This document shows positions 48,501 through 62,200 of a stretch of 64,000 nt of DNA, in pieces. The translations under genes were made by a program, and so were the position numbers. The DNA lies in assembly GCA_917880885.1 (NCBI GenBank), contig OU862928.1:40970962-41034961 (forward strand), given 5' to 3'. Source of the stretch: Limnephilus marmoratus (Eukaryota > Arthropoda > Insecta > Trichoptera > Limnephilidae). Positions within the stretch are counted from its first letter, which is position 1. The number at the start of each line of letters is the position of its first letter. The notes under the pieces were generated by a model. It ran no database searches and had not been told where the DNA came from. It worked only from the letters and a program-made list of their open reading frames with translations.

Positions 48501-51500
48501 ATTAATGACTCTATCTTGAATGGCAAGCATAAATCCTTCTATTTCTGCGCTCAACTCTCCAATACTCAACCATTTGTTTGACGAAAGTTTGTCAACATAC
48601 GTTTGGTTGAGATAATTGAAGTGTTTTGCGTGAATAATTTTATTTGACCAGGAATCTAATAATTCCTGGTTAGTATTTATAAGAATGTTGGCATTCTCGT
48701 CATATAAATTTAAAGGTGTAATATTTCTATCTGCCTTGCAAATTATTTTGTGCATTTCTGAGCTATTAGCTTTCCTATGGAAAAAATTTCTAAGCATTTC
48801 TACCTGATTGTGTTTCAAAGATGTTATTTTGACTACACCTCTACCTCCTAAATTTCTAGGTAAATTAATTCGTTCTATAGCTGAATTTGGATGATGGCAA
48901 TTAAATTTTGTTAACGTAGTTCTAATTAATCGTTCTAAACTATCTAAATCTGTATTGGACCATTTAATTATGCCAAATGAGTACGTTAGTAGAGGTATTG
49001 CCCAAGTATTTATTGCTTTTACTAGATTTTTAGCAGATAGATTGCATTTTAAAATTTTTCTGATCCTAGTTTGAAATTTAATCCTAATATCATTTTTAAT
49101 ACTAGTGTGATCTAATCTATTCGATTGCGGGTATCCTAAATATTTATAAACCTCATCCCCTTTCATACTTTGAATTTTGAAATTTCTAAATATACCCTCG
49201 TCTCCATCTACAATTTTGCCTTTCTCTATATGGATAGTTTTACATTTATCTAAACCAAAAGTCATTTTAATATCATCTGAAAAAATTTTAACTACCTTAA
49301 TCATTTTCTCTAAATTTGATTCAGAATTTGAAAATAATTTTATATCATCCATATATAATAGATGTGAAACTATACTACTCTCTCTTGTATTACCCTTAAT
49401 TTTTATTCCAAACTTGCTTTTAATTAACATTTTAGAAAGGGGATTCAATGCTAAGCAAAACCAAAGAGGGCTCAATGAGTCTCCTTGAAAAATCCCTCTT
49501 TTTATTGAAATGCCCGGTACTACTATTTTCTTACCTTTTAAATTAACTAGCAAATCTGTATTCCAAAAGGACATAATATTTTTCAAAAAGCTAATTATAA
49601 TTGGGTTAACTTTATATATTTTTAATATTTTGATTAGCCACGAGTGCGGGACACTATCAAAAGCTTTTTGATAATCTATATAACAAGTATGTAAATTACG
49701 CTTTTGATTTTGAATTTGTTTTAAAATTACAGAATCAATAACTAACTGTTCTTTACATCCCATATGTTTTCTGCGACAACCTTTTTGTTGTTCAGATAAA
49801 ATATTTTTTTCATCCAAATGAGTATATATTAAATCTGTCAAGCAAGAGGTTAAAATTTTGTATATTGTCGGTAGACATGTAATGGGTCTATATTGAGAGG
49901 GATTATTAATATGTTCGCTTTTAGGCAACATATAAGTAATGCCCTTAGTTAGAAAATTAGGAAAATTTTGAGGTTCTCTGACAAGTTTTGAAAGATTTTT
50001 TGCAAAAAGAGGATGTAAAGTAGTTAGACGTTTGTACCAAAAATTATGTATCCAATCGCAACCCGTGGCTTTCCAATTATGAGTATTTTTTATAATTTTG
50101 GCTAACAATTCAACCGATATATCAGAAAAACTCATTTGTTCAATGTCTGAACAATTGAGTTCTTCATTTTCTATCCAGTTACCTGCCTCATTATGTTTTA
50201 TATCTTTACTCCAAATGTTTGTCCAAAAATCGCGCATATCTGATTCAGATGGCAACGGAATATTATTATTCGAAATAATATTCTGTTTATCGTCAAGTTT
50301 GGAATAAAATATTTTCTCATTTTTCTGAAATAATCTATTATTATTTCTTTTATTATACGTATAATTATATCTTTTTAATCTACTAGCTTTTACACCTAAT
50401 TTTTGTTTTAATAAATCTAATAAATCATTGATTATATTTTCATTATTATTACTACCAATGCTATAACCAAATTTTCTCCCAATTTCATCTACATATCTCA
50501 AAATATTCCTACTTCTATTTCCATTTTTATATTCAATTACTCTAGCTATACTACTTCTTAAAAATACTACATCATTTTCTAATCTAATCTGCCATTCTGG
50601 TTTACTATAACTATATGATCTATCATCAGAGGACATTAATTTAACTCCTAACTTATTACATATAGTGATAGCACTAGCGTACACTATTGTATGAAGATCT
50701 AAAAAACTAATATCGTCAAATATTATTTTTGGTAAAATTAAATTATTTAATCCAGAAATTAATTTAGATAATTTCTTTGACGTATGCAATTTTGGTAATT
50801 TTGGTCTAACTGTGGGCTCTATATCTATATATCTATTTATATTATTTTGAAGCAAGTTAGCTAATTCTATTACATTATCATCTAGTAAGTTTAAATTTGC
50901 AATATTGATGTCCCTAAGATTATGAATAATGTCTAAGTTATTTGAATCTACTCTAATATCATTGGATTCTTCTACTAGAATATTATCTAAACTATCTTCA
51001 TTCAATGCATCTAATATAACATTACTACTCGTATTAATTTGATCTAAATTATTCTCCAATTGCAATCTATCTGCTACTTCTTTTCTTATCTGATTTAATG
51101 TTACTACAGGAATTAAATTATTTTTGAAAATTGACCTTTTTTGGTCAGCTAATCTTTGTTCGTTTACTTGGGCAACCGGATAATTTTGTGAGAAAAGTAC
51201 ATGTAATTTTTTCCTATACAATAAAATATCTGTTTCTAGTTTAGTTACATAAAAATATGAACGAACGATGAACATATTGACATCGTTCGTCCATTTCATA
51301 CGCTGCCTAGGAATACCTGCTTTTGTTTTTTGGGGTCTCAGATTATCAATGTTCATCTGTATAGATGACATAATAAACCCATTTTCATTTCCGTTGGTCG
51401 AAAATGACATTGTGTCACCTTTCAAAACAACTTGGAAATGATTTATTAATTATTATTAATTCCTACATTCCAGTAACCAAGCAACTGTCGTCGTTACCTA

Positions 51501-53147
51501 GTGTCAACAAATAGTTTTCAATATCTCCAAATTAAATATTTTAATGTAAACTACCCTTCAATACTACAAATCTATAATATATATTATATTGTAGAATAAT
51601 GTTATCAAAATAAAATATATAATTAAATTTACCTACAAAATATATTTCAACGTAATCTCAAAATATAGTTGTTTACCTTGGTTACTGAAGTCCTCACAAA
51701 AGGCAAAATTTATATTGTATTTATTTACCTAAATATCCTACGGTTCACTGGCAGTTTATTTATTACGTTATCTAATATACTTATTTTCAAATATTTATAT
51801 GTTTTGGGATCAAAGCTAATTCTTTTCTATCTGATACAATAAAAAAATCAGAGAGCTAAAATACAAGTAAACGTCAAGGCTTGCGTTGCTAAGCAACCTT
51901 TAAATGCACCAGATTTAAATGTCCGGGTTAAATTTTCCCCAAAAAAAAAAAAAAAAAAAAGAAGGAAAAACTAAACCCTTTCATACACTTCCCCAAATGA
52001 TCATCTAGTGAATCCACGTTATGCAATTGCACTATATAAGTATTATAAATACAAAACAATACAAGAACAACATGTCAACCTACTAGAGACCAAATGGGAA
52101 TATAATTCACCGACTCCAGATATTTTCATATCAGAGGGTTCGGCTCTGTGGCATTTCTAATTGAACCTATAAATCCTACTGATCCCTCAATATAAATATT
52201 TAAAAAATCTTTTGTAATCCTACATGTATTTAAAATTACTGCTTTTTGCATTTTTATATACAAATTCTTTGACAAATCTAATATGCTTAAATTTTGAATC
52301 AGATTCCTAGGTATTATGCCAGTGGCCGAAATAACAAATGGTAATATTTTTATAGTCCGAGAATGCCAAATTCTTTTAATCTCATTTCCTAAATCTGTGT
52401 ATTTTCTAATTTTTTCAGAAACAGTTTTTTGAATATTACAGGAATTTGGAATAGCTACATCAATGATATAAGTTATTTTTTTAATTTTGTCATGTAAAAC
52501 TATATCAGGTCTATTATGACTAATTGTTCTGTCTGTTAGTATAGTTTTATCATAATATATTTTATAAAATTCATTTTCTATAAATGAATTTGGTTCATAT
52601 TCATAATAAGGTACTACATTACGGCAATCAATCAAGTTATGTTTAATTACCAAACTTTGGTGAATTATTTTTAAAACCTGATTGTGCCTAAATGTATACT
52701 CGGAAGGCGCTAATATAGAACATCCCGATATAATATGTTCTATAGTTTCGGGAAAAGCCAAACATTTTCTACATAAATCATCAATTTGATTTATATCTTT
52801 GATTATATGCTTTCTATAATTTTTAGTATTAATGACTCTATCTTGAATGGCAAGCATAAATCCTTCTATTTCTGCGCTCAACTCTCCAATACTCAACCAT
52901 TTGTTTGACGAAAGTTTGTCAACATACGTTTGGTTGAGATAATTGAAGTGTTTTGCGTGAATAATTTTATTTGACCAGGAATCTAATAATTCCTGGTTAG
53001 TATTTATAAGAATGTTGGCATTCTCATCATATAAATTTAAAGGTGTAATATTTCTATCTGCCTTGCAAATTATTTTGTGCATTTCTGAGCTATTAGCTTT
53101 TTTTTTATAACGCACCAGATTTAAATGTCCGGGTTAAATTTTCCCCC

Positions 53148-53226
<79 letters not shown>

Positions 53227-56200
53227 AGGAAAAACTAAACCCTTTCATACACTTCCCCAAATGATCATCTAGTGAATACACGTTATGCAATTGCACTATA
53301 TAAGTATTATAAATACAAAACAATACAAGAACAACATGTCAACCCACTAGAGACCAAATGGGAATATAATTCACCGACTCCAGATATTTTCATATCAGAG
53401 GGTTCGGCTCTGTGGCATTTCTAATTGAACCTATAAATCCTACTGATCCCTCAATATAAATATTTAAAAAATCTTTTGTAATCCTACATGTATTTAAAAT
53501 TACTGCTTTTTGCATTTTTATATACAAATTCTTTGACAAATCTAAAATTATTATTATTATTAATTATTAATTTAATTTTTAATTTTTAGTGAGCCATTTT
53601 TTCATGTTTGCTTTTAAATTGTTTGTATTTATGTAAATTAACCCCTCAGGTCTCGACTGTATTTTGTCAGAGGGTTAAAAATTGCAAAAAGTTGGTCACG
53701 TAGTATGGGTACGTTTCCTTAGTATAAGAAGGATAACCCACTGACATTAGTTCGTCTCATACAGCGTTCCGCATTCATCTTAGTGTAAGCGTTGTAATGT
53801 CACACCTGTAATTAGAATTAAAATTGCTTACCCGACTTCACAAGAGAACTGAACTACTTGTCCATTCAGGACCTCGCTGGTATCATTGAGCAAGACATCT
53901 TCACTGTCAGCAAGAGCACCATCTGCACCCGCCAAAATAAAGACTCCGTTCTCTGTCACAGGGATATGACAGGGCACTGAAACAAATGCACAAGTTATAG
54001 TACGCACCATACTTTAAGACAGGCCTGACGTTGATCAGAAAGAGTCGCAACAGGCGAGTTTAAGGACAGAAAAGTGGCATGACCACCAGCCCTCGTCTTT
54101 CTCTGTGGCACATATGTTTTTACGCATCTCTTTCGCTTACGTCAGTAAGTAATTAAGTCAGTATCAGGTTCGATTGAACCCCAGGGGTTCGGTGAGTCAG
54201 TCTAGCGGGTTCGGCGGAGGTCAAGACACACCCCCGACTCATATGACACGCCCCGCTCTCCAATTAAGAAGGGTTCGGTGAATGCGCATATGAAACTGGT
54301 GGGGGTCAGTACCTTAACAAGGTTAAGAACCACTGTCCTAGAAACTTTTCATATTCCTTTCCAAAAAACCAACTCCCTCCAAAGAACCTTCCTTTCCAAA
54401 GAACAGTTCTTTCCAAAGAACCTTCTTCCAACTTCTTGTGCGAATCTGTCACTCTAGTGGCAAGATTCCGGCCATATTTAGCCCCCAGATTAAATTTCTT
54501 GTTTTAAAGGGAACGGCTGCGAGGCCTTTTACATACAAAATTAAATTTGAGTAGGCCGGGCTACCATTCCTCTTAAGCGTATATGATACCCTCGTAACAT
54601 TTCGTAATCTGTCAAAATGTGTTTATTTTTACATCGCAAGATGGCACTAGGGGTGTCTTCCCAGATTTCAAAAGGTCAACATTATACTTGCGTTATGATT
54701 GTTATGAACATCCAAGCTCAGTATTTTTAAATATCGAAGTAAAAAAACAAACTAATAACAAAGTGTGGTTTGTTTATGGAACTTATTACGTTGGTAGAAT
54801 ATTTAGTATGATCCTTTTTATAAATGTTTCATAATTTGCTTGTTCATGGTCCTTTCAAATGGTCCTTTCATCGTTTCCATAATAAACAACGTTTGGAATC
54901 TCGTGGTTAACATTTGGAGTCGATTTAATGAAGTTTTTTTTTTTTTAATTTAACTTCTAAATATTCAGTCGTTAATTGATTTTAAACTATATTTTCTAGA
55001 ATTCATCATTATTATTACTATCCCCAAATTGGAAACGTATATTTGATAGAATATCTATACATATTAATAACATCATTAATAATATTGACTTCGAGAAATA
55101 AAATAAAGTTTCTTTTTTATCTATATACTAGCTGGTACCCGGCATGCATTGCTATGCCATTTAATAAAGAAATCATTTCTCCCTTCGCGTCCTTTCCCAT
55201 TCGTCCCGTTCACCTTCCTCCTCCCCTTCCTCTCCCGCGTCCCCTTCCCCTCTCACGTTCCCGCTCATTCTCCTCCTCCACCTTCCCTCTCCTCACTCTA
55301 CCCCCCCTTCCCCCGTCCCGCGAACCCCCCTCCCGAGTTCCCCTCCCCCCTCCCGTATTCGACCAACACACATCAGCTACTAGCCAGTACCTTGGCAAAT
55401 CAAAACCCGAGTCGGGGGGGGCGGGGGTTGTCGAACTTTGAAACAATGTAAGCAGTCAAATTATTCGAATAATCACATTTACACAAGTACGCAGTCACCT
55501 GATATGTAACACTAATCCTCGAAATGGCTCGAAAAAAGTGAGTTCGTGCACGAAGCGGCAACACCGCACAAACTAAGTAGGGATAGATTGCGTCAAATCT
55601 GACAGTTGAATCGTTTATTAGGGAGAAAAATTAATCTGAAAATACCGAACCGAAACCGAACAAGGTGCTAAAATACCTGGCAACCCTGGCTACTACAGTG
55701 ATTATCGGCGTTCCGTTCTCGTCAACATCGCCGCTTTGAATAGCCAGTTTTTTTCTTCGTCGGCTTCCGCAGTCATACTGGTAAATTTGGTTTTCTCCCA
55801 CCATTCACAAACCTTCAATGGCATTATCCATATTCAGCAACAGATAAGGACTGAACTTCAATGGTGGCACATAACTCTTTCATGCCCGAATAACCCAATC
55901 CTATGCTCATTATTCCCGATACAAAAGATTCGTTGATGCCAATACCTTCTTATAGGCTTTCGGACGTTTTTAGTTTAAAAGTTTTACCACATAAAACGCA
56001 TTTTAAATTAAAAGTAGAGTTCAAACCATTTACATTTTCTGAGGTAATTCGTAAGTGCTCTAAATTGCAGTTAAAAAGGGAATCATGTTGACTAATACAT
56101 TGGAGTTGCTTAAAAAATAATCAAATTGTACTACTCTCCGCCCTTCTATTAAAATATCATCGTTTTCTTCTATCACCTCTTCAATAGTAAGTTCCTGCTC

Positions 56201-59200
56201 CGATTCTTCACAGATCCATCATTGGTCTTCGGTCATAGGTAATTTTGCCAAAGAATTGCTGTTTTTTTGCTCCTAAACAATGTAGAAATAAAAACTGATT
56301 ACCATGCTATTCAATCTGATTTTGAGATTATTAGTGTAAATTTTAGTAAAATACAAACCGACTATTATCACGATATTGGGAACACGCGTCATAAAAATCA
56401 TAAAAAGTAAAAAAAAAATCTCACCCTTCGACAATATATTTGGTAAATATTTCCCTAACGAGTAGTCCATGCTCAAAACACACTTTAAAAAATTAAAACA
56501 AATTGTACTAGGTGGATTAGAGTTAGTATTAAGTAATTTATTAACCGGAATTGAAAATATTGCATTTTGATGGTTATTTTGTTATCTCTAAAAACGCGAA
56601 ATGTCATTTCGTCTCGCGTAATTTTTCGTGTTTATGAAACCGAACAAAATAATGATTAATAAAATTCATCATTTCCGAAGATTACAATTCGTACTTATTT
56701 TGACAGAAAGTGATTTTTTCTTTTAAACATGCGTATTTCATTTCCATAATTAACATGGCGGTCCTTGAAAAATGACATTTCGCATTTTTTAAATTAAAAA
56801 AAAAAAAAAAACATTGAAACGCAATATTTTTCAATTCCGGTTACTGAATTACTTATTACTAAACATTATCTACCTAGTACAATTTGTTTTATTTTTTTAA
56901 TGTGTGTTTTGAGCGTGGAATCGATATGGAAATATTTACCATATATTTAATGAGGGCTAACGCAGTGCATGTAACAAGTGTTCCGATATATTAGGAATAA
57001 ATGTAAATAGGTTATGAGAAATCGCCTTTTCAAACTTTGACATCTCGTATCTCAGAACAAGTTGTGAAGTTAGAACCCTATCCAAATGAGGTGACGAATA
57101 GTAATTGCGAGATATAGACTACCATAGTACAGGCATTTGCCTTGGTAGTCGAAAACCATGTAAAACAAACTGCAACAAACAAAATTAATAAAGAAAAAAA
57201 AAATGAAGTCCAATAGGAAGATGCTCCGAGGAACTAGCATCATTGATCCCTTCGGCACCGGCGCATAGTCGGGAAACACGCCAAACGCGTGCCCAACATT
57301 TGTACAAGGTTGATATTTGTCACATGAAAACGGGTCGTTTCTTCGACTCGTTCTTGTGTTCAACAGCTCGCCTGTGGAATGATTTGCCGGCCTCTGTGTT
57401 TCCTCCTTCCTACAACATGGGTCTCTTCAAGACCAATGTTCATTCCTTCCTCTCCTCAAAAAGACCCTCCACACAGCATCCCAGATGACATATGTGTGGA
57501 GTTAATGTAAAAAAAAAAGTATAAAAGTACATTTTCGAGAGTAGTGGCTGATGAACCAATAATAATATCCTAGTACAATCTTCAAGTTGAAGTTGTATTT
57601 ATTACCAAACACCGCGTACATAATGTACCTACGACAAATGTTTGGCGAGCGAAATGCCCGGATAAGCTAATACCCATATTCCGAAAGACGCCACGAGCCA
57701 CGATACGTATATTATAGCTGTGTGTGTGTACGCAGCCCAATGAATTCTCACACACATACTTGCAAAACGTGCGCATCGCCACATACGTGAACAACGTACT
57801 ACCGTTTTCGGACCTGCAACGCACTTTAAACGTTATGTTTTCAATGATTGAAGCAAATATGGCGGTCGAAAAGAAACATTTTGACAGATTTACACCAAAA
57901 AAGTGAATTTTCGAGTACCTACTGTTTTTGTAGCTTGCTGAGATTATTGCAATGCTTCGAGTGTGTCGGTATTCTATATTTAGAGGCATAAATGAAACAT
58001 TTTGATGGCATTTTCAAAATATATACGTTATTAAACGAGGAGCGTACAGTTTCACCGCCTGTCAACGGGAGATCCTAGCCCGGAATGAGTAAAAAGCTCG
58101 AACTGTGTAAGAATTTGGTGTAAAATGAAGTATTTATTTAATTGTTAATATCCACAGATATCATAACGATAATAAGAGGCCGTAATTCTACAGATGTATG
58201 TATTATATAAATATTTTAAATTTAAAATATTGTGTAAAATCATTATTAATGCGACAATCATAGATTTAAGTTTAAAAAATGGGTTGTATGGTGTATCAAT
58301 GTTTTTATTTTTCATGGTCAAATGCCTACATCAATTACAAAAAAAAATAAGCAGATTGAAAAATAAAGGTCCATTATTTGGTAACAAAAAATATCAAGTC
58401 CGAGAATGACACATGAAAGGTAGTATTAAGCCGTTTTAGAGAGCCGTTTTTCAGAAAATAACCATTCTGCCCCTATAACACACTCTTAACTTGATTTGGC
58501 TTGAACTAATTATTGTATTTTGTTTTGTTGTTATTAACATACTTATTGTTTTATGTGTACATATTGTTCTGCACCATTATTGGACGGTCGGTATTTATTC
58601 TCCATTAATGGAGGACTGAATGCCATTGGCGCTCATAAAAAACCGTCAAAAGAAGCGAAGCTAGCAGTCCACAGTAGAGAGCTGGTAACTACCCTGATGT
58701 ATGGCAGTGAGGCATGGAACTGGCAGAGTAAGGATGAAAGCAGACTGAATGCTGTTGGAATGAGATCCCTGAGGCGTATGTGTGGTAAAACCATGTATGA
58801 TCGTGTGAGAAATGTGGAGATCCGCAAAGAATGCAAGGCTGATTGATGTAAGCGTAATGAGTAAAATTAAGAAAGGGGCCCTCAGGTGGTAGAGCGAATG
58901 AACGAGGAAAGGAGTGAAAGGAGAATATATGACACAAATGTGAATGGTAGAAGAAGTCAGGGACGCCCGAGGAAGACATGGCACAATCAAGTGAATCAGA
59001 TACTTGAGATGGGCCGTGTCAAGAGTCAGAATAATAGAAGAGTATGTATGCAATGATGAATGAATGTTAATGAGGCAAAGAGTGTGCCAAGACCGAGTTA
59101 TTTGGCGGTCCGTCCTCTACCTACGAAACGGCATGATGGTTAGTTAGTTAGTCAGTATTTATTTTTTGTTATCATTTGTAATTTCTTTATGTCAACCCTA

Positions 59201-62200
59201 CATCTGTTGTATAATAAAAAAATTAATCTATCCCCTTCAATAAATAATAATAATAATAAAGGTCTTTATTCCGGTGATAATGTTCACCGGCATTGGCGCA
59301 CACACGAGGGGGGTTTTGGGGTTTAAACCCCCCCCGAATTTTGACGACAAGCATATATTATTTTACCAATCAAAAGCAACATACGAAAAGTTTAGATAAA
59401 TCTGCACAAAACACTACTGTATATAAATCAAGTATTTAGATACAGTAGTGTTTTGTGTAAGTTATTACAGCAAAGAAATATTGATTTTAAAAAGGCAACC
59501 AATTTGGCGGAAGATACTGTACTTGAAATTAAAAAAAAATAAGGGACAATGCTAACACAGAATTTAAACTGTTATTTTTAAAAGCTAACGAAAAAGCAGA
59601 AAAATTTGACTTTACCGTGAACAAACCAAGAACCACAAATACTCAAAAACAAAGATGTAATGTTAATGTTGCGAGTCCAGAGGACTATTACCGCATCTCA
59701 ATTTATATCCCATTTTTAGATGCTTCTATAATTAGATCAAAGATTTTCAAAGCATAAATCCATTTTGATCGGATTCCAAAGTTTAATGCCAACAGATTCC
59801 ACTACACTTACAGATGAAACACTGAACGATTTTAAAAAATTGGTTTCATTCTACAAAAATGATCTGGATGGTGACCTTGACGAACTAATGGTAGAGCTTA
59901 AGTTTTGGTACAGAACAATCGCTAGACTGGAAAAAGACAAATAGCCAAGAGATGCTTTAAGTGCCCTGAAGCATTGTGGAGATAATAATATGTTTCCGAA
60001 TATAAAAACAATGCTGCATATATTAGCAGTATTACCCGTATCTACAGCAGAAAATGGAAGAACATTTTCCACATTGCGTAGATTAAAAAATTATTTAAGG
60101 AGTTTTACATTGGAAAATAGGTTAAACGGGTTGACTCTTCTGCATGTGTACAGAAACATGACTCCAGCAGTCAATTCTATTTTACATAAACTGGCAGAAA
60201 AACTAAGGAAATTAGAAGTAGAGGGAGTTGAATACATTAACCCATTTTTGGATTTTCATTAGCATTTTTTTTAACTTTATTTTCGTCTTCAATTTCTTTG
60301 ACTGGTTTATTTTGTGTATTTTTTTCTATTTCACAGCTATTTGTTTGCCAGATTATTTTTGGATTGTTATCGGAGCTTCTTATTTTATGTTAGATAATTT
60401 TATAATTATATTAATTGCTGACGTAAACTGTCATGGCTTATTCAGAGTCAAATAATTTCACACCGCGCGAAGAAATGTACTCGTGCCTACTTTCTTGTAA
60501 TTTAAAATTTAATTTAATGGAGTGTTTTATTTATTTACACCAGTGAGGTGATCCCAAGTGGGGCGATACCGCACCACTGACTGGGGCATTGATGAGCTTC
60601 CCCTTGCAAATGTTACGTAACTTTCACATTCAAAAAAATTTCGCCTGCGGCGCATTTTCTATGCGTATTGTCACGCATTTCGTTATAAAGGGGGGAGGGG
60701 CGTTGAAGAGAATACTATACTTGGATGGTGCGCAGTGAGCCAGATAAGGCTAGGAACCTCTGATATACACTGTACATTAGTATATAAACGTTTGAATAGA
60801 TATGGATAGGTACAGCATGCATTTTATGTTTTGTGAAAACCCCCCCCGAATTTTTATTCTGTGTGCGCCACTGTTCACCGGGGTTGAAATTTGAGTATTT
60901 GGCTATCTCTCCTAATTCCATAAGTTGGCTTCTCAGTATGATTGCACATTGCCATCGCAGATTGGCATCATACATAACAGAAAAAACAGAATAAGTACTC
61001 ACGAATCTCGCATAGTGGCTTCATAGGCTTCCATCTTCCTCTGACGCATTTGGCTGTTGCATTGAAACCCAGGTTCAAATCATAACCCTTTCCACAGGCA
61101 ACTCGTACAACCGTACCTGCTCATATAAGAAATAATTAGGTTAGGTCATTTTTAAAACTAAGAAGAAGGTAAGGGGGAGAGGAAGAGGAATATAGATAAC
61201 AATAGGAGAAGCTCCCGAATATTCTATTAACTCGTGCGTTAATTTTCGATTATACGCATCACTTCGGTTCAATATTTCTGAAGGATATTTTATAACTAAT
61301 AATAATGTAAGGGGGAAAGGAATAGGAATACAGGATAAAAATAGGAGATGCTCCCGTGCGTTAATTTACGATTTACGCATTACATCGGTTCAATATTTCT
61401 GAAGGATTTTGTTAAGAATATTGTCAATACTACAAAATTGTGCGTAGTACTGAGCACGCATGCAGGGAATTGGAGATTTTTTTCTGAGGTCAATTCTGCT
61501 TGCAGGTAAATGAAAAACATTGGGTTTGTCAGGTTAGTCTTGACGGTGTGTGGATTTCTATAAAATTGGTAAGCTCAGGTGAGTCCAGACCATTATTCAG
61601 AATTTTAAATAGTAGGACTTGATCGAAAATGAAACATTGTGTTTGAAGAGAGGTGAAGCTGTGGACTTTAATGAAGTCAGTGTAATTTTATTGTCGAATA
61701 CCGCACAAGAGTCCCAACTGCTCTCAACCATCTGGAACCAAAGAGACTAGGTATCCCTAATTGGGGTATGTTGTGAGGATGAAGGTAGTGTGGAGGGGAA
61801 GGAGATATGGGAGAGGAAGACGGGGAAGTGTCTAGCTATTCAGGTCTGGTCTAAACATAGTTAAAGCCATTTCAAGCCATGTTTCAATTCTGTTTGCCAT
61901 GTTTCAATAGTGGTCTTACACCAGGGCTGGAAAGTGTAATTTTTTTTTTATTTACATCATTTTTAAATAAATACACTGCGAAATAAGACAACTTAATCCA
62001 TTAAAATTTACTTGCACATGCCGGGACTTGAATTGCGACCTCCGGATTGCTAGTCGAGCTCGACCACAACCCTCGACCATGGTTAATCTAAGTTTTTTTC
62101 TTTTTTAAAAGAAAGACAAACATTTCCGGGTTACGAATAACCTGACAATATTTGAAAATCTCCTACTACCATGGGAAGCGGAAAATGTTGTTTGTGTTGT

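Larger units (their letters stand above)
59225..60980 (-). repeat. LINE 3'-end fragment split by the hAT element
   Basis: A (TAA)n-AAAGGTCTTTATTCC block at 59247-59282 and 60882-60980 joins into one sequence once the hAT element is removed. On the minus strand it reads NLRWQCAIILRSQLMELGEI, LINE-tail-like, ending in AATAAAGACC and a TTA repeat. Confidence 0.5.

Noticed and set aside
53140..53224. 76-base A run as a true poly(A) tail
   Set aside because: In the element's own orientation it is a T tract followed by a conserved ~35-nt end, present in all copies, so it is internal to the 3' UTR.
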